Source: Mesocentrotus franciscanus
Lineage: Eukaryota; Echinodermata; Echinoidea; Camarodonta; Strongylocentrotidae
Assembly (NCBI GenBank): GCA_037976565.1
Contig: CP137680.1
Span: 14,806,325 to 14,870,324, forward strand
Length of the DNA: 64,000 nt
Direction of reading: 5' to 3'
Positions 33,723 through 47,166 of the stretch are shown here, piece after piece (the first letter of the stretch is position 1; each line of letters opens with the position of its first letter). The translations under genes and the position numbers were made by a program. The notes under the pieces are model-generated. The model did no database searches, was not told the DNA's origin, and saw only the letters and a list, made by a program, of their open reading frames with translations.

Positions 33723-34660
33723 GAATTCTAGCACTCATCTTGTGCCAAAAAAAATATGATCACTGGGATTACGAAATTCAGCTTGGTATTCGAGCATTAG
33801 TTTTGTGCTGAATTTCAACGCTGAATTCAAGCGCTTTTGCGCAGAAATTCACATGCAATTCGAGCATTAGTTTTGTGCACAAATTCAGCTCAGCTGGGTA
33901 TTCGAGTGTTAGTTGTGTGCTCAAATTACCACTTAAGTTGTTGACAATGTACAAAATCAAATTGCGCTTCAGATGTAAAATTCAAAATGTAAAAAATTAT
34001 TTCAGTCGAGAAGCAATAACATCAACCTGTACACTTCCGAATGGGTTTTTAATGCACAGCCACCATGTCCTTTCTTCGATAAAATGATTGAATTTCGTCG
34101 TCGAAAACCCCGGTCGTAAACAAACAATTCACATGCTGGTATACGCAAATTAGGGGCTTCTTTATCACATTTTTACATTAGCAAGCTGACGTTACCGAAA
34201 GTTGTACTAGTAGATAACCGGCTTCCCGACCAGCTTTTAATTCGGAGTCGGGATCTAGAAAAGTACACCTAGGCGCATAGGCGCCGGAAGTAGGGGGGCA
34301 GAGGCGGTCGCCCCCAAACGAAAAAAGTGTGGGGGGGGGGGCAAACGCATTTTCGCCCAAAGAGCCCCCGCAAAAATCAGCAGTAAAGGAGTAAAAATGG
34401 TTTGTATTTTTACTGGGGAGCTTGGGGGCGGGCAGTTGCCCCCCAAATAAGATTTAAACGTGGTTTATATCTAATTCGATACCAGTGATTTACAAAATGT
34501 TGCTGAAATGACATGATTTTCCGGGATTTGTTCTCAATTTTTTTTCTTCAAATTATACTTTTGTATACGTAAGTTGGAAAATTACAAATTCCCAAATATA
34601 CAGTCAGGCAAAAATATGCTTATTTAGAAGGGTCCCGCGCCAATAATAATATAGTAGTGT

Positions 34661-34808
34661 ATGACTGCTTTGAGAGAACTTGTTTTTATACGCTCAAGGG
34701 AAGGTTACAATTGTGCTATTGCCCGAGGCGTGCCGAGGGCAATAGCCCAATTGTAACCTTCCCGAGAGCGTATAAAAACAACTATTTCTCGAATATTAAA
34801 GCAGTCAT
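34661..34808. mobile_element. Hairpin MITE, unit 1
   Basis: ATGACTGCTTT and AAAGCAGTCAT form the outer ends. Inside, TTTTTATACGCTC, GGGAAGGTTACAATTG and CTATTGCCC pair with their inverses around a GAGGCGTGCCGAG centre. RNA or single-stranded DNA from it would fold into a stem of about 45 bp. Copies at 41392-41537 and 48104-48249. Confidence 0.85.
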
Positions 34809-35432
34809 TAATACTTTTATATGCCGAAAAATAGTCAACTTACCAATCAACTGGTAGAACAGGAAGAGCAGAAATACATAGAATCTAGTTAGTGTTAGAT
34901 CTAATAATATATTCAAATCTGTTGTTGAGAGGCACTGGAAAACCCATCCACTCAAGTTTTCACCCTAGCAGAGACTACCCAACGTGACGAGGGGCAAATA
35001 AGCTACAAGCTTTACGTCTCTACATCCAAGTAAAGTAGTCTAGACTACGTCTACCGCGGTGCGGTAAAGTTTAATACTCAGTACAATGTCAATGACAGTA
35101 GATCTCTAGACCCTCTAGCCTAGTACACAACAAGTAATGTGTGGGACTCCACTGACTGTCATTTGACTATCATATAGACCTTACATTGGTGTGCTTGCTG
35201 TCAGCAGAATTAATCAAGTCTTGCATTTGATCATCATCAAGAAGTTGAAATCTTGGGAGAGTTTCTTCAGCCATTTTTGCCTTGTTTGGAATTCAGTACG
35301 ATAGAGATTGCCGTACGGTCGTCTGCGCTACGAGTACGATGTATTAAAAATTGGTAAATTAAGCTAGCGACCGATTATTCGCACACTTATGGTGTCCGTG
35401 CTCGCACAAACCAGTTCTTAACACGTAAACCA

Positions 35433-35746
35433 ATGGGTATTTCAGCAAGACTGAACTAATTTCCCGGTAATTGGAATTTTGCCGGGATTTTACCCTCGAA
35501 CTATTACATGGCTTTGGCATTTTTCGGGAATAGTTAAAACAACGACTGCAATTTCGACCAATCAGATGGCTGGATTTCTTAAGTGAGGTATGGGTATTTC
35601 AGCAAGACTGAACTAATTTCCCGGTAATTGGAATTTTGCCGATTTTACCTCGAACTATTACATGGCTTTGGCATTTTTCGGGAATAGTTAAAACAACGAC
35701 TACAATTTCGACCAATCAGATGGCTGGATTTCTTAAGTGAGGTATA
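35433..35746. repeat. 157-bp tandem pair, unit 1
   Basis: Two head-to-tail copies (starts 35433 and 35590) with ATGGGTATTTCAGCAAGACT and GACCAATCAGATGGCTGG. In unit 1 the second copy has lost a few bases (GCCGATTTTACC for GCCGGGATTTTACCC). Copies at 42163-42477 and 48874-49188. Confidence 0.85.
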
Positions 35747-35782
35747 TAATTAATAATAATTTACGCTCCACTCGCTTCGCTG

Positions 35783-36550
35783 CCCAAAGTCCACTCCAAA
35801 ATAACTTACTTTCAATAGAACCAGAAAAATCAGACAAAACAATCAAAAAAAGTTTGAGCAAAATCGGATAACTGATAAGAAAGTTATGAATTTGTAATGA
35901 CATGAAAAACTTTGAAAATCACTACACAAATTGGCAACTCACTCATGAGTCTGTGACGTATGGTCCTCACTATCCACTAATAATTTTCTTTATATTGATA
36001 ATATAAATGTCCTATTCCCCCCTAAGAATTTTATTTCTTCACACCAGCATCCAAGTTAGATTGATAGTAATATGTTTTTGTGTTGTTGCACTAATATAGA
36101 GTATTTTTTTCCAGTTAAATCATGACAAATTTGAATTTTGATAAACTATTTATATAAAAATCAATAATTATGAATATACAATATTCAGAAAATAGTATCA
36201 ATTCTTCAAAGTTCATAAAAGATTTTGTGAAATGTCATGCAAGCAATATGATACAAATCATATAACCTGGGCAAAGGCATGGGAAATGAAGTTTTGGAGG
36301 ATACAAAGGAAATTAATGGGATTAAACTAAAATCAATTGACAAATAGTGAGGGCATGACGTCACAAATTGATAACCAAATTGGCAATTTGTGTAGTGATT
36401 TCCATTGTTCCATAGTTTTACATACTTTTTCAAATATTCATAACTTTCTTATTTATTTAGTCATCCGATTTTGCTCAGACCTTTTTGATTGGTGTGTCTG
36501 ATTTTTCTGCTTCTATTGAAAGTAAGTTATTTTTGGATTGGACTTGTACT
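35783..36550. mobile_element. TTAA-type fold-back element, unit 1
   Basis: Left end CCAAAGTCCACTCCAAAATA and right end TTTTGGATTGGACTTG, with long inverted sub-terminal parts (TTTCAATAGAA, AAAATCAGAC, GAGCAAAATCGGAT). TTAA follows at 36551-36554. It sits inside or beside the LINE fragment. Copies at 42515-43283 and 49226-49994; an inverted relative is at 53112-53695. Confidence 0.8.
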
Positions 36551-36554
36551 TTAA

Positions 36555-37110
36555 CTGTGCTCTAGTATTTGATTTGCGTAATGTTCTTATGTTCTTACAA
36601 GGAGGTATGGGGTAAGATATTTTCTCGTTTGAAATCAGTTTCTCAGCAAAATTCAAACACAGTTCCTTCCTTCTGTCAGCCAAAGAGGACAGATTCAATA
36701 GATTCAGCGCTGTCTCATATATGACTGGTAATTAGGTCCCAAGATTATTTTCAGAATTCTTTTCTGCACCCTTTCTAGTCGGTCTACTTGTTCTTTAGTT
36801 AGGCCTCCGTTCCACACCGGCGAGGCATACTCTATACGAGGGGTCTGCGGAAACCAGAGTAGATGGTGCAGAGATCTTCGGTTGGCAGTCCGTGACCATT
36901 CAGAATCCTGATAAGATGTATCCTTCCATTAGCACGTTTTATCATGAAATCAACATTATCACTCCACTTTAAATCACAGCGGATATGAACTCCTAACAAT
37001 TTGACAGACGTGGATTGCTTTAGAGGTTGTTGATCTATTTCCAGTGACAGTGGTATGGGGGGCTTTTCATAAAACACACCTGCATACTCTCACATTTAGC
37101 AGACATTTAG
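36555..37110 (-). pseudogene. LINE reverse-transcriptase C-terminal fragment, unit 1
   Basis: The minus strand encodes KLLGVHIRCDLKWSDNVDFM, then YSGFRRP, EYASPVWNGGL, LERVQKRILKIILG and LADRRKELCLNFAEK, the usual order after the YADD box in Jockey/CR1-like LINEs. Frameshifts break it. There is no catalytic core, endonuclease or tail, so it is a dead fragment, cut off by the fold-back element. Confidence 0.85.
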
Positions 37111-37220
37111 TAGACACCAATAGTAATACTTACATGCTACATGATCAACCTTTTCTGATCGATTCCACACCCTTTCTTTCACAATACAGTCGCATGACCA
37201 GAACCCAACTTTATCTTTAA

Positions 37221-37688
37221 AGGGAAATCCGACCTTGATAGCAAACTTGTCTAGAATAAAGCAGACAAATCAGAAAAGCTATACTGATGAAAGTTTGAAT
37301 GAAATCGAACAACAAAAATTTAATTAGAAGGTTACGGTTTTTTTAAACTTGCAATTACTATAGGTGTGGGCTCTTCAAATTGGCTGAATTGATAATGTCT
37401 ATGTGATGTAGTGGCGGACAACTTTCCCCATTTGCTCCAATACACAAAAGGACTAAAATTTCAACTTTTCATAAATGTATGACTCGGTATGGTCTGTTCT
37501 TTTTAGAGGACCTGTAATAATGTACTCGCCATAATATATTTTGAGTAGTGCCCCGAGGGTGAAGGCAATTGGGAGAAAAACAGAAATAAGTGATATTTGT
37601 GTACGGCGACATAGGGGAGAGTAATCCGCCACTACGTCACAATCCACTGACAAAATTGCCGATTTGAGATTCGCACAGAATGATGTAG
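37221..37688. mobile_element. TTAA element cut by the unit 1/2 join
   Basis: TTAA (37217-37220) then AGGGAAATCCGACC, the left end of the element that is complete at 50665-51255. The right part is missing because the join at 37689 lies inside it. The unit 2 equivalent is 43954-44418. Confidence 0.8.
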
Positions 37689-39780
37689 TGATATCAATCG
37701 TAACTATGTACATAAGAGATAGGAGACTGCAAACTTGCGATTGATTGGAGGACTTACGATTGATTTGGATCAATCGTAACTCTTTGTAAGACGGGGCCCT
37801 GGTTGCAGCTGTGAAACTCGAAACTTTAGTGTTATATTTTCCCGTGAATTTCTCTTATACTGGTACACAAAATGAATCCTGAGCAGATAAGAAGAACGAG
37901 AACTGTGCCATGTTTTTGCTTATTACGTAATGCAAGAGGAGCTAAAAACATGCATACGACTTGAATAAATACGGGCGATTTTGCGAGCGCTGCGGTCTGA
38001 CTGTCTATCAACATTTTAAAAAAAGATTATGTCACAGCGGATACTGTGCATTTATTCATGCATTAAAAAAAAAATCAGTGTCTTGACAATTTCGTTGTTG
38101 TATAATGTTGGTCCCTTGTGTACGTGCACCATCGGCTGTGGGCAACCATCATGCTATCGTGTAAAGATATTATACGTCATGAGAATAAAGAACAGTTTGC
38201 GTTATATCAGTTTTACAGTCATAATTTAAAAAAAGATTCTTATCATTTTCTCTTCGGGTTGTTTGTACCGCACTATGGCCTTGTCATGTGAAAGCAAAAG
38301 ATAACATTTATCACCTGTCATTTTTACTACCGGCGGTTTAATTACTTCCGGTTGAGCGTTAGATGGTGCTATAGATTACTTGAATAATGGCACGCGGGTG
38401 AGTTGCCGGAATTTGAGATGTTGATGTATTGGTAATTTCAAATTCACGGTTTATGGAGAAAAGGTACAATCGGTGCTGAAGTCGGCTTTCAGCATACGGT
38501 GAGCAACACTTACATCCATTTTCACCTTTACCAACAAAACCTGCAGGAGACCCATTTTTACTTTCAACACGGTGACATAACGGGATCTCATTGTTTTAAG
38601 GTAGGCATAATAGTTACTTTTCGAGCCACTTATTTCTTTCTCATTCTTTGTAACCAGTGTGGCGAATATCATTTTAGAAAAAAATATGTCTGAAAAGGGC
38701 GGCTCTTCGAAATTACGCCCTCATATTCGACAAAATTAATAATGAGAAATGCCAGAAAAGTTTGGACCAAACTGTCATCATTTCATGCCATATTATACTC
38801 ATTTCTATGTCCGGTGCATGTGACTTACAGCAAAACTCAGTAATTATTGTAATACCATTTTGATAATCAAAAATACTTCGCAACATATGCCAATTCTCAT
38901 GAACTAAAAGTCTAGAACAATCAAACTTAACTTGCCAATCGCTTGTAGAGGCTTTCCTCGCTTCAAGTTTGCCACGGGGTGATAGTTCGAACTCCCACCT
39001 CCCTGATTGAACGTACTAAACCCGAGATGGGTAACAAAACTTTGAATATCTACGCAATGAAGCGTGGGAGCAATTTAGTGGTAGATTTGAAAAAATAATT
39101 AAATATCTTGTTCATTTTACCATCAAAACTTTTTTTTAAAGAATAGCTCAGAAACTGTCAGCAAATGTTCGTTTGATTTCGCTATGAAAACACTATAATT
39201 TGACCTCTTTCATTTTCAGGGTGCAAATTAAACGCATTATAATCTAGGAACTTTGCTTTGACTTTAATAGCTAGGCCATGAAAATGTAGGATTTTCTCAA
39301 AATAATGTTGAACATTTGGGATTGCTAATAAATGGACTTTATCCTACTTTGGGGGCAACAAGATCCTGATGAAACTTATAAACTTCAAAGCAACACAGAG
39401 GGAGTAATTAAATCCAAACCCTTCAAAGACACTCGTTATGAACTACTTTCTATACCCCATTTTTCGGAGTGGAAAATTACCAGATCTTTATTATTCGCAT
39501 GTTATACCCTTCTAAAACACTGTTCTTTGTGCGCTTCATTCACTGTTTTGGGGGCGCGTAATCATGTTAGAATCATAATTTTCTTCCATGTTCTTCCCTA
39601 CCTTTTTCTTTCTTTTGCATTTGTTACCCCCCCCCCCTTCCATATGACGCCCGGGGTGCTCCTGAGTGATACACCATACATGCATACAGGGACGTCGCTA
39701 ACGGGGGGTGTGTGGGGTGCGACAACCTCCCCACCTATCAGGATATTGTCGGTAAAATATTGCGCTGCCGTCGGGAAAAA

Positions 39781-40088
39781 TGAGAAAAGGGGGGTGAGAG
39801 GGAAAGGGAAAGAAAAGACAATAAAGAAATGGAAAAGAAAGAGAAAAAAGGAAAGAGAAGAGAAGAAAGAAGGAGAAAAAGAAAAAGAGGAAGGAGAGGG
39901 AAAAAGGAAAAGAACAGAACAGAACAGAAAAGAAAGGAAAAGAAAGAAAAGAAAGAAAAGGAGAAAAGGGGAAAAAAGAGAAAAAAAGAGAAAATGATAC
40001 AAAAGAAACGGGGGGATGAAAGAGAGTGGGGAGGGGGAGGGGTAAGAGCCTGAGAGAGGAGGAGTAGGAGTAAAAGAGAGAGAGGGGG
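39781..40088. repeat. Polypurine tract, unit 2
   Basis: Copy of the unit 1 tract, with an AAAATGATAC insertion (about 39993) shared with unit 3. Confidence 0.9.
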
Positions 40089-40274
40089 TTGTTGGGTGGA
40101 GTCGTCTCGTCGAGGGGGCGAGAAAGATACGCATAGATAATTATGTTGCTGTGTCGGGTCAGCTGTGTCGGTATATTCTCGCCCCGATCCTCGTGTACTA
40201 TATCAATGCAGAAGTTTGAACTCGGTGAGATGTATAAATAATGTCGGTCTATGGCAAGCCGTTTTGCTATTTAA

Positions 40275-40453
40275 AATGATTCTTTGATATCACTAATTCC
40301 ATTTCGTGATATCACGAATTCGAATTTGTGATATCACAAATTCCCATTGTTTATCACATGAACCCAATTTTTGATATATAGAAATCGAATTTGTGATATC
40401 ACGAATTGAATTTTGTGATATCACTAATTGGAATTCGTGATATCACAAAATGG
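40275..40453. repeat. GATATC palindrome cluster, unit 2
   Basis: Apparently identical copy of the unit 1 cluster. Confidence 0.85.
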
Positions 40454-41391
40454 AAAAGGAATTCTAGCACTCATCTTGTGCCAAAAAAAATATGATCACT
40501 GGGATTACGAAATTCAGCTTGGTATTCGAGCATTAGTTTTGTGCTGAATTTCAACGCTGAATTCAAGCGCTTTTTTGCGCAGAAATTCACATGCAATTCG
40601 AGCATTAGTTTTGTGCACAAATTCAGCTCAGCTGGGTATTCGAGTGTTAGTTGTGTGCTCAAATTACCACTTAAGTTGTTGACAATGTACAAAATCAAAT
40701 TGCGCTTCAGATGTAAAATTCAAAATGTAAAAAATTATTTCAGTCGAGAAGCAATAACATCAACCTGTACACTTCCGAATGGGTTTTTAATGCACAGCCA
40801 CCATGTCCTTTCTTCGATAAAATGATTGAATTTCGTCGTCGAAAACCCCGGTCGTAAACAAACAATTCACATGCTGGTATACGCAAATTAGGGGCTTCTT
40901 TATCACATTTTTACATTAGCAAGCTGACGTTACCGAAAGTTGTACTAGTAGATAACCGGCTTCCCGACCAGCTTTTAATTCGGAGTCGGGATCTAGAAAA
41001 GTACACCTAGGCGCATAGGCGCCGGAAGTAGGGGGGCAGAGGCGGTCGCCCCCAAACGAAAAAGTGTGGGGGCAAACGCATTTTCGCCCAAAGAGCCCCG
41101 CAAAAAATCAGCAGTAAAGGAGTAAAAATGGTTTGTATTTTTACTGGGGAGCTTGGGGGAGGGCAGTTGCCCCCCAAATAAGATTTAAACGTGGTTTATA
41201 TCTAATTCGATACCAGTGATTTACAAAATGTTGCTGAAATGACATGATTTTCCGGGATTTGTTCTCAATTTTTTTTCTTCAAATTATACTTTTGTATACG
41301 TAAGTTGGAAAATTACAAATTCCCAAATATACAGTCAGGCAAAAATATGCTTATTTAGAAGGGTCCCGCGCCAATAATAATATAGTAGTGT

Positions 41392-41537
41392 ATGACTGCT
41401 TTGAGAGAACTTGTTTTTATACGCTCAAGGGAAGGTTACAATTGTGCTATTGCCCGAGGCGTGCCGAGGGCAATAGCCCAATTGTAACCTTCCAGAGCGT
41501 ATAAAAACAACTATTTCTCGAATATTAAAGCAGTCAT
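41392..41537. mobile_element. Hairpin MITE, unit 2
   Basis: Copy of 34661-34808; the right arm has lost CG of CCCGAGAG. Confidence 0.85.
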
Positions 41538-42514
41538 TAATACTTTTATATGCCGAAAAATAGTCAACTTACCAATCAACTGGTAGAACAGGAAGAGCAG
41601 AAATACATAGAATCTAGTTAGTGTTAGATCTAATAATATATTCAAATCTGTTGTTGAGAGGCACTGGAAAACCCATCCACTCAAGTTTTCACCCTAGCAG
41701 AGACTACCCAACGTGACGAGGGGCAAATAAGCTACAAGCTTTACGTCTCTACATCCAAGTAAAGTAGTCTAGACTACGTCTACCGCGGTGCGGTAAAGTT
41801 TAATACTCAGTACAATGTCAATGACAGTAGATCTCTAGACCCCTCTAGCCTAGTACACAACAAGTAATGTGTGGGACTCCACTGACTGTCATTTGACTAT
41901 CATATAGACCTTACATTGGTGTGCTTGCTGTCAGCAGAATTAATCAAGTCTTGCATTTGATCATCATCAAGAAGTTGAAATCTTGGGAGAGTTTCTTCAG
42001 CCATTTTTGCCTTGTTTGGAATTCAGTACGATAGAGATTGCCGTACGGTCGTCTGCGCTACGAGTACGATGTATTAAAAATTGGTAAATTAAGCTAGCGA
42101 CCGATTATTCGCACACTTATGGTGTCCGTGCTCGCACAAACCAGTTCTTAACACGTAAACCAATGGGTATTTCAGCAAGACTGAACTAATTTCCCGGTAA
42201 TTGGAATTTTGCCGGGATTTTACCCTCGAACTATTACATGGCTTTGGCATTTTTCGGGAATAGTTAAAACAACGACTGCAATTTCGACCAATCAGATGGC
42301 TGGATTTCTTAAGTGAGGTATGGGTATTTCAGCAAGACTGAACTAATTTCCCGGTAATTGGAATTTTGCCGGGATTTTACCCTCGAACTATTACATGGCT
42401 TTGGCATTTTTCGGGAATAGTTAAAACAACGACTACAATTTCGACCAATCAGATGGCTGGATTTCTTAAGTGAGGTATATAATTAATAATAATTTACGCT
42501 CCACTCGCTTCGCT

Positions 42515-43283
42515 GCCCAAAGTCCACTCCAAAATAACTTACTTTCAATAGAACCAGAAAAATCAGACAAAACAATCAAAAAAAGTTTGAGCAAAATCGG
42601 ATAACTGATAAGAAAGTTATGAATTTGTAATGACATGAAAAACTTTGAAAATCACTACACAAATTGGCAACTCACTCATGAGTCTGTGACGTATGGTCCT
42701 CACTATCCACTAATAATTTTCTTTATATTGATAATATAAATGTCCTATTCCCCCCTAAGAATTTTATTTCTTCACACCAGCATCCAAGTTAGATTGATAG
42801 TAATATGTTTTTGTGTTGTTGCACTAATATAGAGTATTTTTTTCCAGTTAAATCATGACAAATTTGAATTTTGATAAACTATTTATATAAAAATCAATAA
42901 TTATGAATATACAATATTCAGAAAATAGTATCAATTCTTCAAAGTTCATAAAAGATTTTGTGAAATGTCATGCAAGCAATACGATACAAATCATATAACC
43001 TGGGCAAAGGCATGGGAAATCAAGTTTTGGAGGATACAAAGGAAATTAATGGGATTAAACTAAAATCAATTGACAAATAGTGAGGGCATGACGTCACAAA
43101 TTGATAACCAAATTGGCAATTTGTGTAGTGATTTCCATTGTTCCATAGTTTTACATACTTTTTCAAATATTCATAACTTTCTTATTTATTTAGTCATCCG
43201 ATTTTGCTCAGACCTTTTTGATTGGTGTGTCTGATTTTTCTGCTTCTATTGAAAGTAAGTTATTTTTGGATTGGACTTGTACT
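42515..43283. mobile_element. TTAA-type fold-back element, unit 2
   Basis: Copy of 35783-36550. Confidence 0.8.
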
Positions 43284-43285
43284 TT

Positions 43286-43839
43286 AACTGTGCTCTAGTA
43301 TTTGATTTGCGTAATGTTCTTATGTTCTTACAAGGAGGTATGGGGTAAGATATTTTCTCGTTTGAAATCAGTTTCTCAGCAAAATTCAAACACAGTTCCT
43401 TCCTTCTGTCAGCCAAAGAGGACAGATTCAATAGATTCAGCGCTGTCTCATATATGACTGGTAATTAGGTCCCAAGATTATTTTCAGAATTCTTTTCTGC
43501 ACCCTTTCTAGTCGGTCTACTTGTTCTTTAGTTAGGCCTCCGTTCCACACCGGCGAGGCATACTCTATACGAGGGTCTGCGGAAACCAGAGTAGATGGTG
43601 CAGAGATCTTCGGTTGGCAGTCCGTGACCATTCAGAATCCTGATAAGATGTATCCTTCCATTAGCACGTTTTATCATGAAATCAACATTATCACTCCACT
43701 TTAAATCACAGCGGATATGAACTCCTAACAATTTGACAGACGTGGATTGCTTTAGAGGTTGTTGATCTATTTCCAGTGACAGTGGTATGGGGGGCTTTTT
43801 CATAAAACACACCTGCATACTCTCACATTTAGCAGACAT
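43286..43839 (-). pseudogene. LINE reverse-transcriptase fragment, unit 2
   Basis: Copy of the unit 1 fragment. Here the N-terminal frame is open over 103 codons; a base missing from a G run relative to unit 1 (GAGGGTCT against GAGGGGTCT) changes where the frame breaks. Confidence 0.85.
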
Positions 43840-46499
43840 TTAGTAGACACCAATAGTAATACTTACATGCTACATGATCAACCTTTTCTGATCGATTCCA
43901 CACCCTTTCTTTCACAATACAGTCGCATGACCAGAACCCAACTTTATCTTTAAAGGAAATCCGACCTTGATAGCAAACTTGTCTAGAATAAAGCAGACAA
44001 ATCAGAAAAGCTATACTGATGAAAGTTTGAATGAAATCGAACAACAAAAATTTAATTAGAAGGTTACGGTTTTTAAACTTGCAATTACTATAGGTGTGGG
44101 CTCTTCAAATTGGCTGAATTGATAATGTCTATGTGATGTAGTGGCGGACAACTTTCCCCATTTGCTCCAATACACAAAAGGACTAAAATTTCAACTTTTC
44201 ATAAATGTATGACTCGGTATGGTCTGTTCTTTTTAGAGGACCTGTAATAATGTACTCGCCATAATATATTTTGAGTAGTGCCCCGAGGGTGAAGGCAATT
44301 GGGAGAAAAACAGAAATAAGTGATATTTGTGTACGGCGACATAGGGGAGAGTAATCCGCCACTACGTCACAATCCACTGACAAAATTGCCGATTTGAGAT
44401 TCGCACAGAATGATGTAGTGATATCAATCGTAACTATGTACATAAGAGATAGGAGACTGCAAACTTGCGATTGATTGGAGGACTTACGATTGATTTGGAT
44501 CAATCGTAACTCTTTGTAAGACAGGGCCCTGGTTGCAGCTGTGAAACTCGAAACTTTAGTGTTATATTTTCCCGTGAATTTCTCTTATACTGGTACACAA
44601 AATGAATCCTGAGCAGATAAGAAGAACGAGAACTGTGCCATGTTTTTGCTTATTACGTAATGCAAGAGGAGCTAAAAACATGCATACGACTTGAATAAAT
44701 ACGGGCGATTTTGCGAGCGCTGCGGTCTGACTGTCTATCAACATTTTAAAAAGATTATGTCACAGCGGATACTGTGCATTTATTCATGCATTAAAAAAAA
44801 AATCAGTGTCTTGACAATTTCGTTGTTGTATAATGTTGGTCCCTTGTGTACGTGCACCATCGGCTGTGGGCAACCATCATGCTATCGTGTAAAGATATTA
44901 TACGTCATGAGAATAAAGAACAGTTTGCGTTATATCAGTTTTACAGTCATAATTTAAAAAAAGATTCTTATCATTTTCTCTTCGGGTTGTTTGTACCGCA
45001 CTATGGCCTTGTCATGTGAAAGCAAAAGATAACATTTATCACCTGTCATTTTTACTACCGGCGGTTTAATTACTTCCGGTTGAGCGTTAGATGGTGCTAT
45101 AGATTACTTGAATAATGGCACGCGGGTGAGTTGCCGGAATTTGAGATGTTGATGTATTGGTAATTTCAAATTCACGGTTTATGGAGAAAAGGTACAATCG
45201 GTGCTGAAGTCGGCTTTCAGCATACGGTGAGCAACACTTACATCCATTTTCACCTTTACCAACAAAACCTGCAGGAGACCCATTTTTACTTTCAACACGG
45301 TGACATAACGGGATCTCATTGTTTTAAGGTAGGCATAATAGTTACTTTTCGAGCCACTTATTTCTTTCTCATTCTTTGTAACCAGTGTGGCGAATATCAT
45401 TTTAGAAAAAAATATGTCTGAAAAGGGCGGCTCTTCGAAATTACGCCCTCATATTCGACAAAATTAATAATGAGAAATGCCAGAAAAGTTTGGACCAAAC
45501 TGTCATCATTTCATGCCATATTATACTCATTTCTATGTCCGGTGCATGTGACTTACAGCAAAACTCAGTAATTATTGTAATACCATTTTGATAATCAAAA
45601 ATACTTCGCAACATATGCCAATTCTCATGAACTAAAAGTCTAGAACAATCAAACTTAACTTGCCAATCGCTTGTAGAGGCTTTCCTCGCTTCAAGTTTGC
45701 CACGGGGTGATAGTTCGAACTCCCACCTCCCTGATTGAACGTACTAAACCCGAGATGGGTAACAAAACTTTGAATATCTACGCAATGAAGCGTGGGAGCA
45801 ATTTAGTGGTAGATTTGAAAAAATAATTAAATATCTTGTTCATTTTACCATCAAAACTTTTTTTTAAAGAATAGCTCAGAAACTGTCAGCAAATGTTCGT
45901 TTGATTTCGCTATGAAAACACTATAATTTGACCTCTTTCATTTTCAGGGTGCAAATTAAACGCATTATAATCTAGGAACTTTGCTTTGACTTTAATAGCT
46001 AGGCCATGAAAATGTAGGATTTTCTCAAAATAATGTTGAACATTTGGGATTGCTAATAAATGGACTTTATCCTACTTTGGGGGCAACAAGATCCTGATGA
46101 AACTTATAAACTTCAAAGCAACACAGAGGGAGTAATTAAATCCAAACCCTTCAAAGACACTCGTTATGAACTACTTTCTATACCCCATTTTTCGGAGTGG
46201 AAAATTACCAGATCTTTATTATTCGCATGTTATACCCTTCTAAAACACTGTTCTTTGTGCGCTTCATTCACTGTTTTGGGGGCGCGTAATCATGTTAGAA
46301 TCATAATTTTCTTCCATGTTCTTCCCTACCTTTTTCTTTCTTTTGCATTTGTTACCCCCTTCCATATGACGCCCGGGGTGCTCCTGAGTGATACACCATA
46401 CATGCATACAGGGACGTCGCTAACGGGGTGTGTGGGTGCGACAACCTCCCCACCTATCAGGATATTGTCGGTAAAATATTGCGCTGCCGTCAGGAAAAA

Positions 46500-46805
46500 T
46501 GAGAAAAGGGGGTGAGAGGAAAGGGAAAGAAAAGACAATAAAGAAATGGAAAAGAAAGAAAAAAAGGAAAGAGAAGAGAAGAAAGAAGGAGAAAAAAGAA
46601 AAAAGAGGAAGGAGAGGGAAAAAAAGGAAAAGAACAGAACAGAACAGAAAAGAAAGGAAAAGAAAGAAAAGAAAGAAAAGGAGAAAAGGGGAAAAAAGAG
46701 AAAAAAAGAGAAAATGATACAAAAGAAACGGGGGGATGAAAGAGAGTGGGGAGGGGAGGGGTAAGAGCCTGAGAGAGGAGGAGTAGGAGTAAAGAGAGAG
46801 AGGGG
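46500..46805. repeat. Polypurine tract, unit 3
   Basis: Copy of the tract; also has the AAAATGATAC stretch that unit 1 lacks. Confidence 0.9.
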
Positions 46806-46989
46806 TTGTTGGGTGGAGTCGTCTCGTCGAGGGCGAGAAAGATACGCATAGATAATTATGTTGCTGTGTCGGGTCAGCTGTGTCGGTATATTCTCGCCCC
46901 GATCCTCGTGTACTATATCAATGCAGAAGTTTGAACTCGGTGAGATGTATAAATAATGTCGGTCTATGGCAAGCCGTTTTGCTATTTAA

Positions 46990-47166
46990 AATGATTCTTT
47001 GATATCACTAATTCCATTTCGTGATATCACGAATTCGAATTTGTGATATCACAAATTCCCATTGTTTATCACATGAACCCAATTTTTGATATATAGAAAT
47101 CGAATTTGTGATATCACGAATTGAATTTTGTGATATCACTAATTGGAATTCGTGATATCACAAAAT
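46990..47166. repeat. GATATC palindrome cluster, unit 3
   Basis: Apparently identical copy of the unit 1 cluster. Confidence 0.85.

Larger units (their letters stand above)
30963..37688. repeat. Tandem unit 1
   Basis: In order: right part of the CAGGGCCCC MITE, about 1.5 kb with no recognised feature, a non-conserved open frame (32604-33068), polypurine tract (33051-33350), GATATC palindromes (33540-33722), a region shared with 29989-30060, G-rich repeat (34270-34440), hairpin element (34661-34808), 157-bp tandem pair (35433-35746), fold-back element (35783-36550), LINE fragment (36555-37110) and the left part of a TTAA element (37221-37688). Confidence 0.95.
37689..44418. repeat. Tandem unit 2
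   Basis: Same order and orientation as unit 1. Private differences include GTCGGGAAAAAT in place of GTCAGGAAAAAT near 39772 and AATCAAG in place of AATGAAG near 43019. The open frame at 39332 runs 67 codons further into the polypurine tract only because of homopolymer length changes. Confidence 0.95.
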
